64,000 bases of DNA from Fasciola hepatica (taxonomy: Eukaryota; Platyhelminthes; Trematoda; Plagiorchiida; Fasciolidae): the NCBI GenBank assembly GCA_948099385.1, contig CANUEZ040000116.1:15907501-15971500 (forward strand), in the 5' to 3' direction. The position numbers were made by a program, and so were the translations under genes. The notes beneath the pieces were generated by a model. It was not told the DNA's origin and made no database searches. It saw only the letters and a program-made list of their open reading frames with translations. Within the stretch, counting starts at the first letter, position 1. Each line of letters begins with the position of its first letter. Positions 33,884-45,855 of this stretch are shown here, one piece after another.

Positions 33884-35905
33884 AATAATAGTAATAATGA
33901 TGGTTTATTTCGAGACGCCCGAGGCATGCCAGGTGCATGGTCAACTGTTTACAAGTGATGAAATAAACAGACAAAACCCTTGAAAATGCAGAAGTTTACA
34001 TCACATAAGTTGGAAAAAGAGGCTAAGAAGGGGGGTTACGTGGGATGAAAGTACGGCAAATGTATGCACGCCAAAGAAAATGTACTGAGTTTAAGCGGAC
34101 CCATGGACGGATTCAAATGGACGCCCGGTGAGTTTGGAAAGTCAAGGTCAGGTGGAGGATCCGGCTGGTCGGTATAGGGACATCTGAAAGCTGACTGATA
34201 TATATGAGAAAGGCTAGAAATCGGCATAAGAAACCGTAATAAGGGGAGACGATGGAGAAAAGGTGAGATTTACTGCAAAGCATTAGGTAGCAACGGAGCA
34301 TTGGTACTCTGCAATAGATGGTCGGCAAACAGGGCACAAAACCCATTGTAAGACAGGGAGCCAGCAAAGTAAGGCGTGAAGAGTGGATCAGATAAAATAG
34401 TAGTTCATAGGAGTTGAACACAGTAGATGTGAGACATAGATGTAGAAGGAGTGGGTGCATATCATGGCGGTCAGCGGGATGAGAGCAAGAGAGATGGCCT
34501 GTGGGGAACTGCAGGATACAGAGCGAATGCATATGTGTATATGTGCGCTTGTTTATATGTATATATATATACATATAAGAGAAGCTGGACCAATAACGAT
34601 GGAGTCCTAGAAAGAAATTATCAGTTATTAGGAGGGGTAGGTTAGGTTAGGTAGAATGTTTGTAGAATTAACTTTGGAATATCGTGGTGAATTATCTTCA
34701 TGACAGGTGAACTTGAAGGATCAACAGAGGGAGTGGAGAATGCGGAAGCGCAGAAAAGACGACGACTGAGTAGCAGTTCGAAAAAGAGGAGATGAAGGAA
34801 AGTATCGAAGAGAACAGGTAAGAATGGATCTAATAATGTGATTGATGCAGGCGAGACATGTGGTGTCGGTCAAGGGTGGAAGAAGCATTAATAAATGGGC
34901 TTACTTTATTTGGCAGGAAGATGGTGGCGGTGGAGATGGCTAAGCAGCGCAGACCGATTGTGTATACAAAGTGGAGAAAGGTACCTGGGAGGTAAAACTG
35001 TCCGTGGTGCAAGTTGCAGCAGCTGTGACGGCAAACGGCGTGGGGGAGAAGTGAGAAAAAGGGGTACCAGAGGGTGATAGAAGATCAAACGGACTGAAGC
35101 CGTGAATGAGAACCATGACGAAACAGTGACCTTACATTAGGTGGCAAGTGATAAAGCACAACGGTCTGAAAGGCACGCATAAAATGCCCGTGGAAAACAA
35201 TAGACGGAACGGGAGATGGGAGCACGGGCCGAAAAAGACAGGTGGGCCACAACCAGTGAGATCATCTCGTTGCAGGTGGACCACGAGAGAGGCAGAGAGG
35301 AAAGAAGCACCGGGACAGGTAAACCGGTAAACGAACATAACGCATAAACAATGGATGCGCGTCGGAGTTGGGGACCTGGAATATGGGAGCTGCGTGCCTG
35401 CAGGCAATTGTACAAGTGGATGCAACTTGACGATACTAATCATAGCACTGTCAATTTGAAGGATCTACAGAGGAATCGTGGAGCCAGGCAAGGAAAATAA
35501 ATTAGTGGTGATTGGATAGTGAATGGGGCTGTGAGAGATGCAGAATTTGGAACGACAGTTCTAATATGAGAATTGGTCATAGGTGCTGGTGAGACTGGCG
35601 TGTAATGGTATTAGGCATGACAAGGGAGAATGAGGGAGGGTTTGATAGAACGGTAGGCAGTGAGGCGTAATAATGCGGTCAATGAGCTTTATGAGAATAA
35701 GTGATACCAAATGAATAGATACTACAAGCCGGCAGAGCCGACATGGGTGAAGAAATAAAATATTAGCGGTCGTCGGCAGAGTGAAGCGGGTAGGACGATA
35801 GTGACGTGCAATGAGAGGTGACACAGTGAGAGTCCATAGGAGCTAGGGAAAAATGGGTAGGTGTGCATACCATGGATAAAGATGTAGGAAGGAGCGCTTT
35901 TATCA
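33884..35905 (-). mobile_element. LINE 3' region with ATT tail, minus strand (copy b)
   Basis: On the minus strand the block ends CATGCCTCGGGCGTCTCGAA, then ATAAACCATCATTATTACTATTATT at 33,884-33,915, the family's terminal motif and tail. The body at 35,130-35,905 matches 53,830-54,405 on the plus strand (for example TGGTATGCACACCTACCC, GTCGGCTCTGCCGGCTTG). The part at 34,110-34,570 matches 61,800-62,320 and includes a 153-codon frame whose relatives in copies a and f are broken or shorter. Immediately 5' lies an ORF1-like remnant. Confidence 0.8.
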
Positions 35906-36463
35906 GACGGAGTCATCTTGGAGGCTTGTCTCTTCCGAAGAAACGGGGTTGCTTGCCAGCTTCAAACCCTTGAAGGCTGGGGAAAATGTGGATTTTGAGC
36001 CGAGGACAGAGTCTAGCTGCGGTTGGCCGTTTAGCCGTGTTTGAGGATTGGTGCTTTGAGTGATGGGTGATCTGAGGCTGACTTTGGTGGGTCCAACGCC
36101 AATAATTTCAGAGGCTTGCAATCTTCCCAAGATCTCTTTTCAAAGAGGAGTTTTGTTTGGTGTTATTCGAATCTTTTTACGGTGAAGCATTAGCTGTAGC
36201 TTGCTGTTTCCTGATAGATTCTGCAGTTGATGGCCCGTCGGTGAGTTGGAGAGGCAGTGGGTAGTGATGACCTTGCTTTCGCTTGCGCAAGCTAGGGCTT
36301 GGACGTTTTTTCACTTTCCTGCGATCAGCTTTCAGTGAAGTATGGCTTACAACAAGCAGAGGGGTCGTGTTGGGAAAGGTAAACACAATTGGGTTCTTGG
36401 AGCTTTCTATTCGCTTTATAACCTCCGGAGAGATACTGACTATAAAGTTGCCGGAGGCATTTA
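35903..36463 (-). pseudogene. Protein-like remnant, possible LINE ORF1
   Basis: Two minus-strand frames lie in succession: about 36,463-36,177 (NASGNFIVSISPEVIKRIES, KADRRKVKKRPSPSLRKRKQ) and 36,130-35,903 (LGRLQASEIIGVGPTKVSLR, ending LQDDSV at a TGA). The composition is basic and Ser/Pro-rich and fits an RNA-binding ORF1 of a LINE. I recognise no named domain. It ends just before the 3' region of copy b, so it may belong to that element with the whole of ORF2 deleted. Further text upstream to about 36,720 (GSIDVSVTKTCFVSLDKLFR) may be its N-terminal part. Confidence 0.4.
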
Positions 36464-36729
36464 GGTCACTGTCCGGTCGTCAACAAAGCTGAAAGATACT
36501 TGGGCTCGGCGATAGTTTCCCAGTGGCCCGATCCATGGCCTCCATTGTTGGCTGGGGCGGACTCAGTTATACTTTCAGGCGGATGCACTCACCAGTATTG
36601 TCCCTAAATAGTTTGTCCAACGAGACGAAACAGGTCTTAGTAACCGAGACATCAATGGATCCGCAGGCTTTTGCTTTCCGAGTAACTTTTTTTCCGGGGC
36701 GATGCACACTTAAATCATATATTTAGGTC

Positions 36730-37440
36730 TATTAGAAAGGGTAATAAACTAGATGGGTCTCTATATGCCAACGGACAGGAGAATGACGGCAGGAGGGGTT
36801 TGACTGAGTGGTGAGGCACCTTCATGAGGATGAAGAGTATCGAGGGGTGAAGTGTAAGAGATCTTTTATGAATGCCAACCTATAGGTTGGTAATTTTCTG
36901 TGACCTGGATACGGAACAGTTTGGTAAATGCATGTAGCCTATATACGAAACAGAGACAAAATTCTATAGGAGGTCACTTAAGATGATTCGAAACAGGGTT
37001 GACAACGTACTTCCACCGCATGAAACAAGGGAATCAGGCCCCAGATCGGATCAGTCAGGTCACGGGACTAGTGACCTTCGCCAGTGTACGTCCAGAATCT
37101 TGCACTAGAGAGCTTCAGTTTCCCTCCGGTGTTTTGACTGCCAAGCTCTCCAAATTATGTGATTGTTGATTGGTGGACAGCTAGGAAGAGAAAGAAAATC
37201 TGGTTCTCCCCCGAAGAATCAGCAGTCAAGTATAATATAGAGGTACACTGTCTCAACTTGTTGCCAATCCTACCCTCGAGAGTTCCTCGTGATGAAAACC
37301 GAATAAATAAAGTAGGCGGCAGTTTGTGGCTTTTATCGCGTGAGGGGAAGACATATATTGTGTCCTAAGAAAGAAAAGATTGGAAGGGATGGGGGTAACC
37401 TGAAGATGTGCTCATTCGGCTAGTCATAGTTCGGGAAAAA
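36730..37440. other. No recognisable gene
   Basis: A 69-codon plus-strand frame (37,159-37,368) has no motif. This is 3' flank of the minus-strand CR1-type element ending at 37,447 and upstream flank of the ORF1-like remnant. Confidence 0.3.
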
Positions 37441-37446
37441 CCCCCT

Positions 37447-37776
37447 TCAACAGTCATCCAGCCGCCGTTTAGGCATGACGACGCTATTCGCTGCTACAGC
37501 ATGGGGTTGCAGCTTGTTCCACGGGTTTGTAAAGCGGTGAGAGAAGAAATGCGCTCCATCTCTCCAGACGGCCCTGGGTTTCATCTGATTGTGTTCGTGT
37601 CCCCTGGGCTTCGGATTGTTACAGAGATCTAATGAAGGCCTGTCGTTTTCAGATAACCCGTGGAGGTCTTTGGAAGTCTCTATCAAATCCACCTCTGGGC
37701 ACCGCCCGCCAAGTGAGAACAGGTCCAGCGCTTTGAGATCTTCTTTGTACGTCTTGTCCCGGCGTCCGGTGATCAT
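37447..37776 (-). pseudogene. LINE RT thumb and C-terminus, 109 codons
   Basis: The frame reads MITGRRDKTYKEDLKALDLF, then LIETSKDLHGLSENDRPSLD and AHFFSHRFTNPWNKLQPHAV, ending PKRRLDDC. It matches the CR1-type C-terminal order (YEERL, LFSLxxRRxRxDLIExxKxL, FFSxRxxNxWNxLP, FKxxLD). It closes ORF2 of the element. Confidence 0.8.
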
Positions 37777-38184
37777 CCCAGTAAACCGCCTTTGAAAGGT
37801 TTCAACAGCTGTTTGTCCGTGACCACTTTCGGTGGCCAGGCCTTAAAGCAGTTTGCCTGGCGGGGGCGCACAACCTTCTTTCAATGTGGCACTATTGTTT
37901 TGGCATCCCGAGACTTGACAGTCCGACACAGTTGAAACACGGACCAGTTACTTTTCCTGCTGCCTCATGGCTGCTTGGTGGACTTGAAGGTTCCGTACAC
38001 CTGAACTGCGAGATCTTTTGTGACATCAGTAGTCTCGCTTGAACCCAGCAATTTATCGCCAAAGTACCGAGTTTCTCCTGCCCCCCCCTCCTCCGCCCCG
38101 GGACAGCAGTCTCCACTAACTTCCGTTTTGAGGGGGCCCCCAAGTTTCGGTCCAATCTCTCATTCATATCAAACTCTCCTGTGT

Positions 38185-38811
38185 TCAGTTCAGAGATGGC
38201 TTCCTTACACTTCTGAGACCATCCGCGAACAGGAAACCAGGACAGATCAAGGCGTCCACCAGGTCACTTATACAGGCCAAGAACAACGGGGCACCAACAC
38301 CGACCCTCACGGCACCCCACTGCGTGCGCTCGCTGAGCTGGACTTTGCTTCCACCACCCAAAAATGGAATTCCCTGCCAGTTACGTATGCTCTGATTCAG
38401 TTCAGCGTCCCTCGTGCAACCCTCATACCCTGCATTTTGTGCACCAGCAGCCTGTGGCTTACCGAGTCGAAGGCCTTCTGGAAGTCCAGATAACACTTCA
38501 AGTAATTAGCCTTTGTCCGGTCTGCCACTCACTTCGTCCAGAATGGGTAAGAGAATGGTGGGACACGATTTCCTTTTTACAAATCCGTGCCGCCTCGCTC
38601 TGGCTGTCCTGTGGTATTCAACACGCCTTGAGATCCTATCACTAAAGATGCCCTCAAACACTTGCATTACCCAGGGCAGCAGGCTAACTGGCCTGTAGTT
38701 AGATGTAACTCCCCTCTTACCTCTCCGGTTGATGGGCTCCACTTCGGCTCTTAGCCGGTCAGAAAACAACTTGGCCGAAGCTAGTGACCTGATGAAAAAG
38801 TGTGCTGGCAC
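38185..38811 (-). pseudogene. LINE RT fingers and palm remnants
   Basis: The first frame (38,811-38,506) reads SNYRPVSLLPWVMQVFEGIF and RRHGFVKRKSCPTILLPILD, the NYRPVSL and QHGFxxxRSC blocks of CR1-type RT. A shift follows, and a second frame (38,496-38,185) gives a worn palm: LSGLPEGLRLGKPQA corresponds to YLDFxKAFDSV in another frame, and VGAPLFLACISDLVDALICP and GFLFADGLRSV to GVPLFLxYINDL and FLFADDxK. The catalytic ADD reads ADG. Confidence 0.7.
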
Positions 38812-38938
38812 TCCCGGACACTACACTAGCCAGCGGAAGTAGGATGACGGGGTGAATCTCGTCTGGCTCGGTCCTACTTCGATTTAGCCGACTGGTAGCC
38901 AGTACCATTTCCATGGGTTCTACAACAACTTCGTCCAT

Positions 38939-39703
38939 TTAGGGAACCCTATAGGGTACTAGTAATAGCGGCTGGTTCCCGGCATCTGCACTGTGCACCA
39001 GCTCAAAGAACTCTTTAAGAGCTTCATCCTTTTCACCGCCTTTTCTCGGGCGCCTACCTACCCCGTCCATAACATTTCCTTTTGCCACTCGTGACAGGGC
39101 CTTAGGCAGTACACCGTCGTAGTAGGCATTGAGGCATTTCTTGGCATTTTGCGCCAATACCGCCTCGCAATGTATCTGACAGAATTTTTGCACTCTTAGG
39201 GCATGTTCGCGAGCCCTCAGGTACCGCAGAAAACGAAGACGTCTCCCTGATCTGCAGAGGCGTCTCCATACCACTCGTTTCCGTATCCGCTCCTTTTTGG
39301 CCCTGTGGACCCACCAAGGTAGTCGGCCCCTTCGTCTTACTCTCTTGGTTGGAGTGGACTCATCAATGAGTTGCATCAAGCCGCCTTTTATATGCAACCT
39401 CTCTAAAGTGAGGTTGTGGAGTGTCCATTTTTTGCTTTCCACAACCATCCTCAGAGCCCGGTAGTCAAGTTTCGGAAAGTTCCTCCTTGGTCTGGGAGGG
39501 ACCTCTGCGGGGTTCTCTTTGAACAGGGGCCTGGTCACCCCATGATCGCTCTTGCCCATAGGAGCGGTAACCTGGAGGTGGTCTTCCTCCTGTGGTGTTG
39601 TAGTGAGTACGAGGTCCAGAAGGCTGGGTGTCTTGCCTATTCTCCATCTGGTTGGTTTGCTTATGCTTTGTACCAGTTTTAGCCTGCACACCAACTCCAT
39701 CAA
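38939..39703 (-). pseudogene. LINE endonuclease C-terminus and linker to RT, 254 codons
   Basis: One of the longer intact frames of the window. It reads LELVCRL-like MELVCRLKLVQSIS, TPSLLDLVLTTTPQE and GKSDHGVTRPLF, the final endonuclease blocks with the catalytic SDH, followed by a long basic linker (RRGRLPWWVHRAKKERIRKR, YLRAREHALRVQKFC) typical of the region between endonuclease and RT. It ends PLLLVPYRVP at a TAG just before the RT would start. The frame is intact but not a gene on its own. Confidence 0.8.
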
Positions 39704-39920
39704 CCGATCACTGACTCCACCTCGCGGAGCCCAAAGTCACTCTTACTCCACTTTCGGTGAGTTTAAATCTTGGACGGTCACCAACCTATTAGAATGCGTA
39801 ATCATCCTAGTCAAAAGCTCTGTTTAAGGTGCATCCTCTTTTGAGAGTGGGAATGGAGGCCTGCAGAGGAAAGCCACCCTCTTCTCCATGTTCCTTGATT
39901 TCAGGTAGCACGAAGTCAGC

Positions 39921-40130
39921 CTAATGTTTGGCTTGGACATCACCTCTCCCGCTATTTTTTTCGTGTACCTCCGCAACAAGCAAAAGTGCAACCCCTCCTT
40001 CCCTCCCCTCTTGTCTGTCAGCCCTGTAGGTACTATACCCTTCCAGGGGAAAACCTGTTGCTGCTACATCGTTACTGAGCCAAATTTCGGTGACCGCGAC
40101 GCAATCAGCGCCCTCGGCTCCAGTGATCAA
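39921..40130 (-). pseudogene. LINE endonuclease N-terminal fragment
   Basis: The frame reads ITGAEGADCVAVTEIWLSND, then GYSTYRADRQEGREGGVALL. The catalytic Glu lies in VTEIWL, and RADRQEGREGGVAL is the block that follows in CR1-type endonucleases. Upstream, in another frame, NAVYTKGRCAEN (about 40,160-40,200) matches the preceding NARSLxNK-like motif. The part carrying the GDFN motif was not found between 39,920 and 39,703. Confidence 0.75.
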
Positions 40131-40799
40131 TCCCCTCAGTAATTCTCCGCACAGCGCCCTTTGGTGTATACAGCATTTAATCCCCCTTTTGTGACCACTG
40201 CCCCAGTTTCGGGTCTCTTAGGTGGCGACGGTTTTTATTTGTTTGCACTCAAGCAACTGTCCCAAGGGCAACTAGCTTTTGTTGTCATGTTGACTTTTGG
40301 TGCCCCTAATTGGCTTGAATCCACGGTTTCTGCATTCACACCAATGAGGTTTTTGCTGAGCTGCAGCTAGGCTGGAACGGAAAGCACGAAGCTTATGGGG
40401 GTCCACATTAAGCGCACAGATCGGAGATAATCTTTCCAAGCGAGTTACTGGTTTGGGCCCAAGAGGATTAAATGAAAACCTGAGATGATTCAGCCAAGAA
40501 TCAGTAAGTGTTTTATAAATGGGCTCGCCTGTGGTGGTTGTAGGTAGATTGAGGTCCAGGTTTTTAGTAAACGGTTTGCAGATTTATCGCGGTAATAAAT
40601 TGAGGACTCAAGGTGTCACGTCGCCCTCATTACGTTTGAAAATCTACCACCACAGTGTAACTAACCAACAGTGCTAAATGTGACACGGAAAGAAGGCTGA
40701 AAGATGGAGGTAAAAGGACAAAGAAGACAACCTGGTATATAGGTTAATTTGACCCTGACCTCCTCAGCGATGCGCACCCGACCAACTGCATTCTAACAA

Positions 40800-41280
40800 G
40801 GGTACGAATTCTGAAAGCTGTCCCGAACACCTGTTAACCCCCAAAAGTGTTCATCAAATATGGCACTGATTGGAACGCGAAGAAAGGGTTTGCTTGTTAG
40901 CGTATCGTGACGCGGTGCACAAGTCGACAAACCAGACTCCAATCTTCCTTTGGACAGGAAGGAAGATTCGGCTTTCGTCAACCTATCGGCTATCTACAAT
41001 TCACAACCAGAACACTGTGGTTGGGGGCGTCAGTAGGTGGACACAAGAGGGGGTGCACACCTTAATTGGGCCCACCTCTGGACAAAAACACAGGCGGCAA
41101 GTAAGCATTACGACAGGAAGAAATTCGGCATTTCATTACAACCTGGGGATATTCTGTGGCAAAATGACACCAGCAATAATCCAGACATTCTATCTATCCT
41201 CCACATCCTAAAGGCTACACACATCGCATTTAAGCACAGCCCGGCACCACAGAATCTTCAGCCCTTCTGTTTTCCATAGG
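40800..41280 (+). pseudogene. Gypsy integrase C-terminal remnant (G4)
   Basis: The plus strand reads CLLAYRDAVHKSTNQTPIFL, WTGRKIRLSS and, after a frameshift near 41,040, SKHYDRKKFGISLQPGDILW. In gypsy integrases the phrases AYRxxVHxSTGxTPxxLxxGRExRLP and YDxKxxGxxYxPGDxVW follow the catalytic core in this order. The core itself is missing upstream. The downstream part (PDILSILHILKATH) may be the start of the post-integrase region. It is an isolated remnant lying between two LINE remnants. Confidence 0.75.
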
Positions 41281-41439
41281 GCTCACACTACCAAGCAGCC
41301 TGTAAATCAAACCCTCTAATTCTCAATGCTGATTTGCCACCCTCACAAGGATCCTCACGTCAGACCAATAGTGTAAACTATTACACATCACATGATCCAA
41401 TCGATTAACTGGAGTCCTCAACAGCAAACACTAATGAAG

Positions 41440-43650
41440 GTACCTCGTTGGCTATTCTTGACAGTCGGACCATGAGGAACAAAATTAATCGCTTGCGATA
41501 TTTGGCCACAAGCTATAATTTTGGTACCACCGTGAGTGCTGAAACACGGTTAGCCGATTACACTCCGGAGGACCGGATTTGTCTCGTAGGCTATGATGTT
41601 TTTAGGGTAAACAAGAAAACCCGGCTTGGTGGAGGTTGTCCGGCATTTGTTAGGCCGACCTTTACTGCGACAACACGTCGACGCCCTCTGCTTGACTCCA
41701 CCCCTGACGCAATTTAGCCTCCTTTCCATATTCCAGGCTCCCATATTAATACTAGATGCGTTTACTACCCACCATGTGAAACTACCTCTGGATTCCCTTG
41801 CCTAATTGGTACATTTGAATACCCCTACTTACTGCCTTCAAGTGTGAAGATCATTGCTGGTGACTTTAACCTACCTAAGGTATTTTGGTCATCTTTATCT
41901 ACATCCATTAACCCCTCATCATTTTTGACAACTAATAACGTAGAGGGGTGGGTACAGCATGTCCGCTATCCTGGGAGTAAAAAAGCACCCTAGACACGAT
42001 TTCACCCATGGAACCCCTCACATAGTTTCCCAAGTCCCACAAAACTTTCACGGTAGCGGTTAAAATACGGTTGACTGCTGCAATACCACTCACCTTCAGC
42101 CCATCCGGAATTCACGCTCCATCAAACCCACAACCTTTGCTAAGTAGAAGCTTCTCCTTACGGCCATTTGACAAGCTGACTGGAGTGAGTTCCCCTCCCC
42201 CTGGTGATCCAAAACACGTCACCGATATTTTCTATGCCCAGTTATCTATGCGTCTTGGGAAGAACAACTGCGTCTCCCAGCAACGAAATAACGAAAAATC
42301 CTGCATCACCTCTCTGCAAGCAAAATATGCCGAACTTCAAAATATTCACTAAACCACACACGACTTCGCAATTCGCGTTCCATTCATTCGCATCACCTCC
42401 ACTACTCAAATGCTTGAAGAAACTGATCTGCGTTACCAAAAGCTTAAGGCTCTGCAACACTCAAATAGGTCTCTTCAACCGTCATCATTGCAAAAGACCG
42501 GAACCTTTAATACGCACAGAGCAACCCTGCACATGGCGTCAGCCGAAGATGTATTCATCGCTAATACCCCATCTATCGCCGAGGCACTTAACTCATTCTT
42601 TTCCTCAACCATAACCCCTGTTACCAATGATGACACCCTCATCCTAATCCTTTTATCGCTCCAGTCATGTCCATGACAGAAGTCGACGTTCCAGTTACCT
42701 CCTAATCATTGACCGCTTACAAGCCATCCCCTCACCCAGGAAATGACGGTTTACCAGTCACTGCAACAGTTGAATCCGGACCCGACTTACCACACTTATC
42801 ACTCAATTTTCCTACCTTATCAACGAACTCCGGTTTGGTGCCAACAACCTGGAAATGCTCAGCCACAATCTTGCGCCACAAAGCCCACTGCATATGCTAG
42901 CAAACTACCGTCCCAACCTACCGCGCACCTACTCTCTCTTGGTTAGTTGCAAAACTCGTAAAAGAATACACTGTGAAGTACCTCTTCCAGTCTGACCTAA
43001 CCGGTACCCGATAACACGGTTTCCTCCGCACAAGATCTTGCGCAACACGTCGACCTGATTTCTTGAATCATATCACTGGAATGGCAGACAATGGAGTGGC
43101 CCTTATAGTAATTTACCTGGACATATCAAAGGCATCTGATCGCTCCCCACACCCTCATCGTTGGGCCGAAGTCCAGTCCCTTGGCATCATTGACCCCTCC
43201 TATCTTGGATCACTTCTTGCCTATATTATCGCTCTCAAGTCGTCCCGATAAACGGACACCGTTCTAAGCTGGGTACAAGCGGTGTTATACAAGACAGCGT
43301 CCTTTGCCCTCTGTTATTCTCCGTGTATGTAAAAGGCATTATTCTCAGTGAGCCGTGACACCCCATTTCCTTTACCGACGGCATCGAGATTGTCTAATCA
43401 TTGAAGCTCGACCATCTTGCCTACGCTATTTTTAAGATCTTTGAAGACACGTCTGCACTCGATAGATGGTGCTGAACTTGGCGGATGAATACTTTGCTGA
43501 CAAGTGCAAGGTGCTCGAATATAAATTCAACCTACCTCCAGGGTCTCCGGCCACTCGTGGTTCACCCGTTGCTAGCCGAAATTGTTTGATGCCTTGGCTT
43601 GAGTTAATCTTGCACATTCGGTTCCTCTGAATATTCGGCATAGCGGCGCT
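41440..43650 (+). mobile_element. CR1-like LINE, decayed ORF2 (copy C)
   Basis: Plus-strand blocks in order: endonuclease start SRTMRNKINRLRYLATSYNF, VSAETRLADY and YDVFRVNKKTRLGGGC (41,460-41,645), SVKIIAGDFNLPKVFWSSLS and NNVEGWVQHVRYPG (41,840-41,975; GDFN intact), an RT linker (LEETDLRYQKLKALQHSNRS, SIAEALNSFFSSTI at 42,412-42,620), then motif A VALIVIYLDISKASDRSPHP (43,095-43,150) and a poor palm and thumb with KCKVLEYKFNLPPGS (43,505-43,550). It resembles copy B most. Many stops are present. It ends abruptly at about 43,650, where the thumb of a different lineage begins. Confidence 0.8.
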
Positions 43651-44020
43651 ATATGGTGAAGGATATTAAGATCTTAGAGCCAGTACAGCGTTGTTCCACC
43701 TGGTGGTTTGCAAGTCTGAGGGGACCCAGGTACGTTCGGCGTCTTCCATGGCTGAATCTCATCTCCCCGAGCATTGAAGACCTAGGTGTGCATTATCAAA
43801 ACCTTCGGTTATATAGCGGTGAAATCTGTGCAAGTGGCGATCCCAGCTCCCTACTGAGGGTGGGTGGCAGCTCATTTATTCAAGGACATGGTCGAAATTT
43901 GACAAAGGAGAGCGCAGGGCCCAAATTCATGGCTAGCTTTTTATCGGCGATGGTGGTTATCGGTTAGGACAATGTTTCCGGCGACCTCAGGGGTGGCTTC
44001 CACGAAGCAGCTAGTCAGGA
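43640..44020 (+). pseudogene. RT thumb of a second CR1 lineage
   Basis: The frame from 43,653 reads VKDIKILEPVQRCSTWWFAS, then LPWLNLISPSIEDLGVHYQN, GRNLTKESAGPKFMAS. This follows the CR1 order KDIxxLExVQRRAT, LxxLxLxSLxYRRLRGD, and a final FFSxRV-like part, and does not resemble the thumb expected for copy C. It ends at a TAG at about 43,967. Either the two fragments were joined by recombination or one inserted beside the other. Confidence 0.6.
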
Positions 44021-45180
44021 AACGGCACGATGCTTAGAGAAAGGACATAGCACCTATTCACCTTATATTTTCTCGCATCCTCTTGCTTTGTTCCATTTTT
44101 TCCTTCTATTTTTGAGCTCCCAGTCGCTCTTCTATCTAAAATAATCTGACGTTTCACCTGTCTAACCTAAAGCTTCTAGGCTTTTGCCTGCCAATCCAAT
44201 CTTCGTAAACTGTTGCCCCATTAGCGACTGGCTACCGGCTGAAAGCAGCCAGCAACGAGGGTCCTGTTCAACCTTCTGGCTGGGATACAGCGGCTGGGAG
44301 TACTTTCCCTTCCATTTCTATGCCCTTTGATTGAATGAGCCTCAACATTTTCCCTATCACAGCGTCGGTAAATCCAAGAGGCCAACAGCGCCTGAGTATG
44401 GACCTTTTGTGGCTATTTACCGCACTGGACCTGTGCACAAAATGAGCCAAACAGAACCGGTTAATCTTCCTTGTCCTTTCCCTCTGTTTTTTCCTTTTCG
44501 AACTAGATATTCCCAACTTCACCAGGACGGAACTGCTCTGCGTGCGGCAAATTCACTTTTTGGCATTTTGTGCTATTCAAAGGTTTTCATAGGTAAGGCC
44601 CCTGAAATATGGCGGATGGGAAAGGTGTTTGGTTGATTTGCTTCGAAATTGCAAAACGTCTGCGACGTAAAGCTCCGTTGTGATCACCATACGGGTTGGC
44701 TGTACCAGAAAAGCACCACTGTTAACGTGGAATTATGGGCTGTTTTAGTCCAATGTCACTTAAAGTTCATAAAAATCTTCTGCAGCGCTTTACCGCGGAA
44801 CTCTGTGTTACGCTCCAGGATGCAGTAAGTGCCATACCTGGGGGTAACATGAGCTAAATCAGTGGACTCAGTACGTGATACACCCTTGGAGGTACTGTGC
44901 TTTGCCACGGAATTCTTCTTTGCCTAAAGGGGCCTGCTTTACCCCAGACCGGTGCTCTAAGGATCCAAGACACACTGAGGCTGTCCGATTCCCGTAGGAG
45001 GCCGAAAATTATAATTGTGCTAAGGATATGGTGATGCTTCCGTTACTCAGTTCGACCTGTAATAAAACCCTTGCAGAGGTCACGTTGGAGAAATCATCCC
45101 AGGGGACTAACTATAGAATTCCATCTTTGTTTCGTACCTAGGCTCTTTGCAATCGCCAAATAACCAACAAAACTAGCTGA
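44021..45180. other. No recognisable gene
   Basis: Frames of 101 codons (44,331-44,636 plus) and 84 codons (44,268-44,522 minus) oppose each other. A protein-like stretch at 44,650-44,830 plus (DHHTGWLYQKSTTVNVELW) has no family I can name. It could be the N-terminal part of ORF1 of the LINE that follows. Confidence 0.3.
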
Positions 45181-45855
45181 TTATCCGAAGCCTACCGTCA
45201 CAATGAGCAACTCCAAAGGAAGCAGAACGGCAAGTAAGGTTTTTCCATGCGTAGCCTTACGTCTCCCAGTCACTACGCCATGCTCCGTCTCACTACCGAA
45301 TATCCATGATGACGCAAATAGCAGGATTGGCAGCCTCCTGCAACACGTTAGCTCACTCGAATCGCAAATTAAAGCTTTTGACAGAGCCACCAGAGTTCTG
45401 ACGCCACTGGCTCAGCTTCTTGAGCCATCTTTGATAATCACTGACTGTGATTTAGTTGCCTCGTGTGACTTTCTTGACAGTATATCCTCAGAGGTCTCGA
45501 AACGAATATGAAATTATAATCACGACATTGTACCAAGCATTTCTGACTAGACCCTACTTAACGTAGTCAGCTGTACCTTGCTGCGGGGTGCTAACATGGA
45601 ATGGGTGGTACGTCGTAGCATCAGATAACAAAAACAAACACAACAAAATTAATGTCGCCTGCTTTTCCAATTTTCGAACTCACTGATAGCCAGTGGGTTT
45701 ATTCGTAAACAAAGCTTTATTGCCGTTGGCTCACCATACAAAATATTTGAATAGCATCTGACAGAACGCCAGTTGGACTTGGACTATCAAACATCCAGGG
45801 CAGGAATCCGCCAAAATGAAACTACCCCCTGCAATCCCCCAACTCACTCAATGAA

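Larger units (their letters stand above)
37447..40370 (-). mobile_element. CR1/Jockey-type LINE, nearly full ORF2 but decayed
   Basis: This minus-strand element keeps recognisable parts of the whole ORF2 in order: endonuclease start (40,200-39,921), endonuclease end plus linker (39,703-38,939), RT fingers and palm (38,811-38,185) and RT thumb and C-terminus (37,776-37,447). At least four frameshifts or small deletions separate the open segments. It belongs to a different lineage from the elements at 29-33 kb and 53-62 kb, with a GKSDHGV endonuclease end and a VAANSVVMPKRRLDD C-terminus. No triplet tail is visible at its 3' end. Confidence 0.8.
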
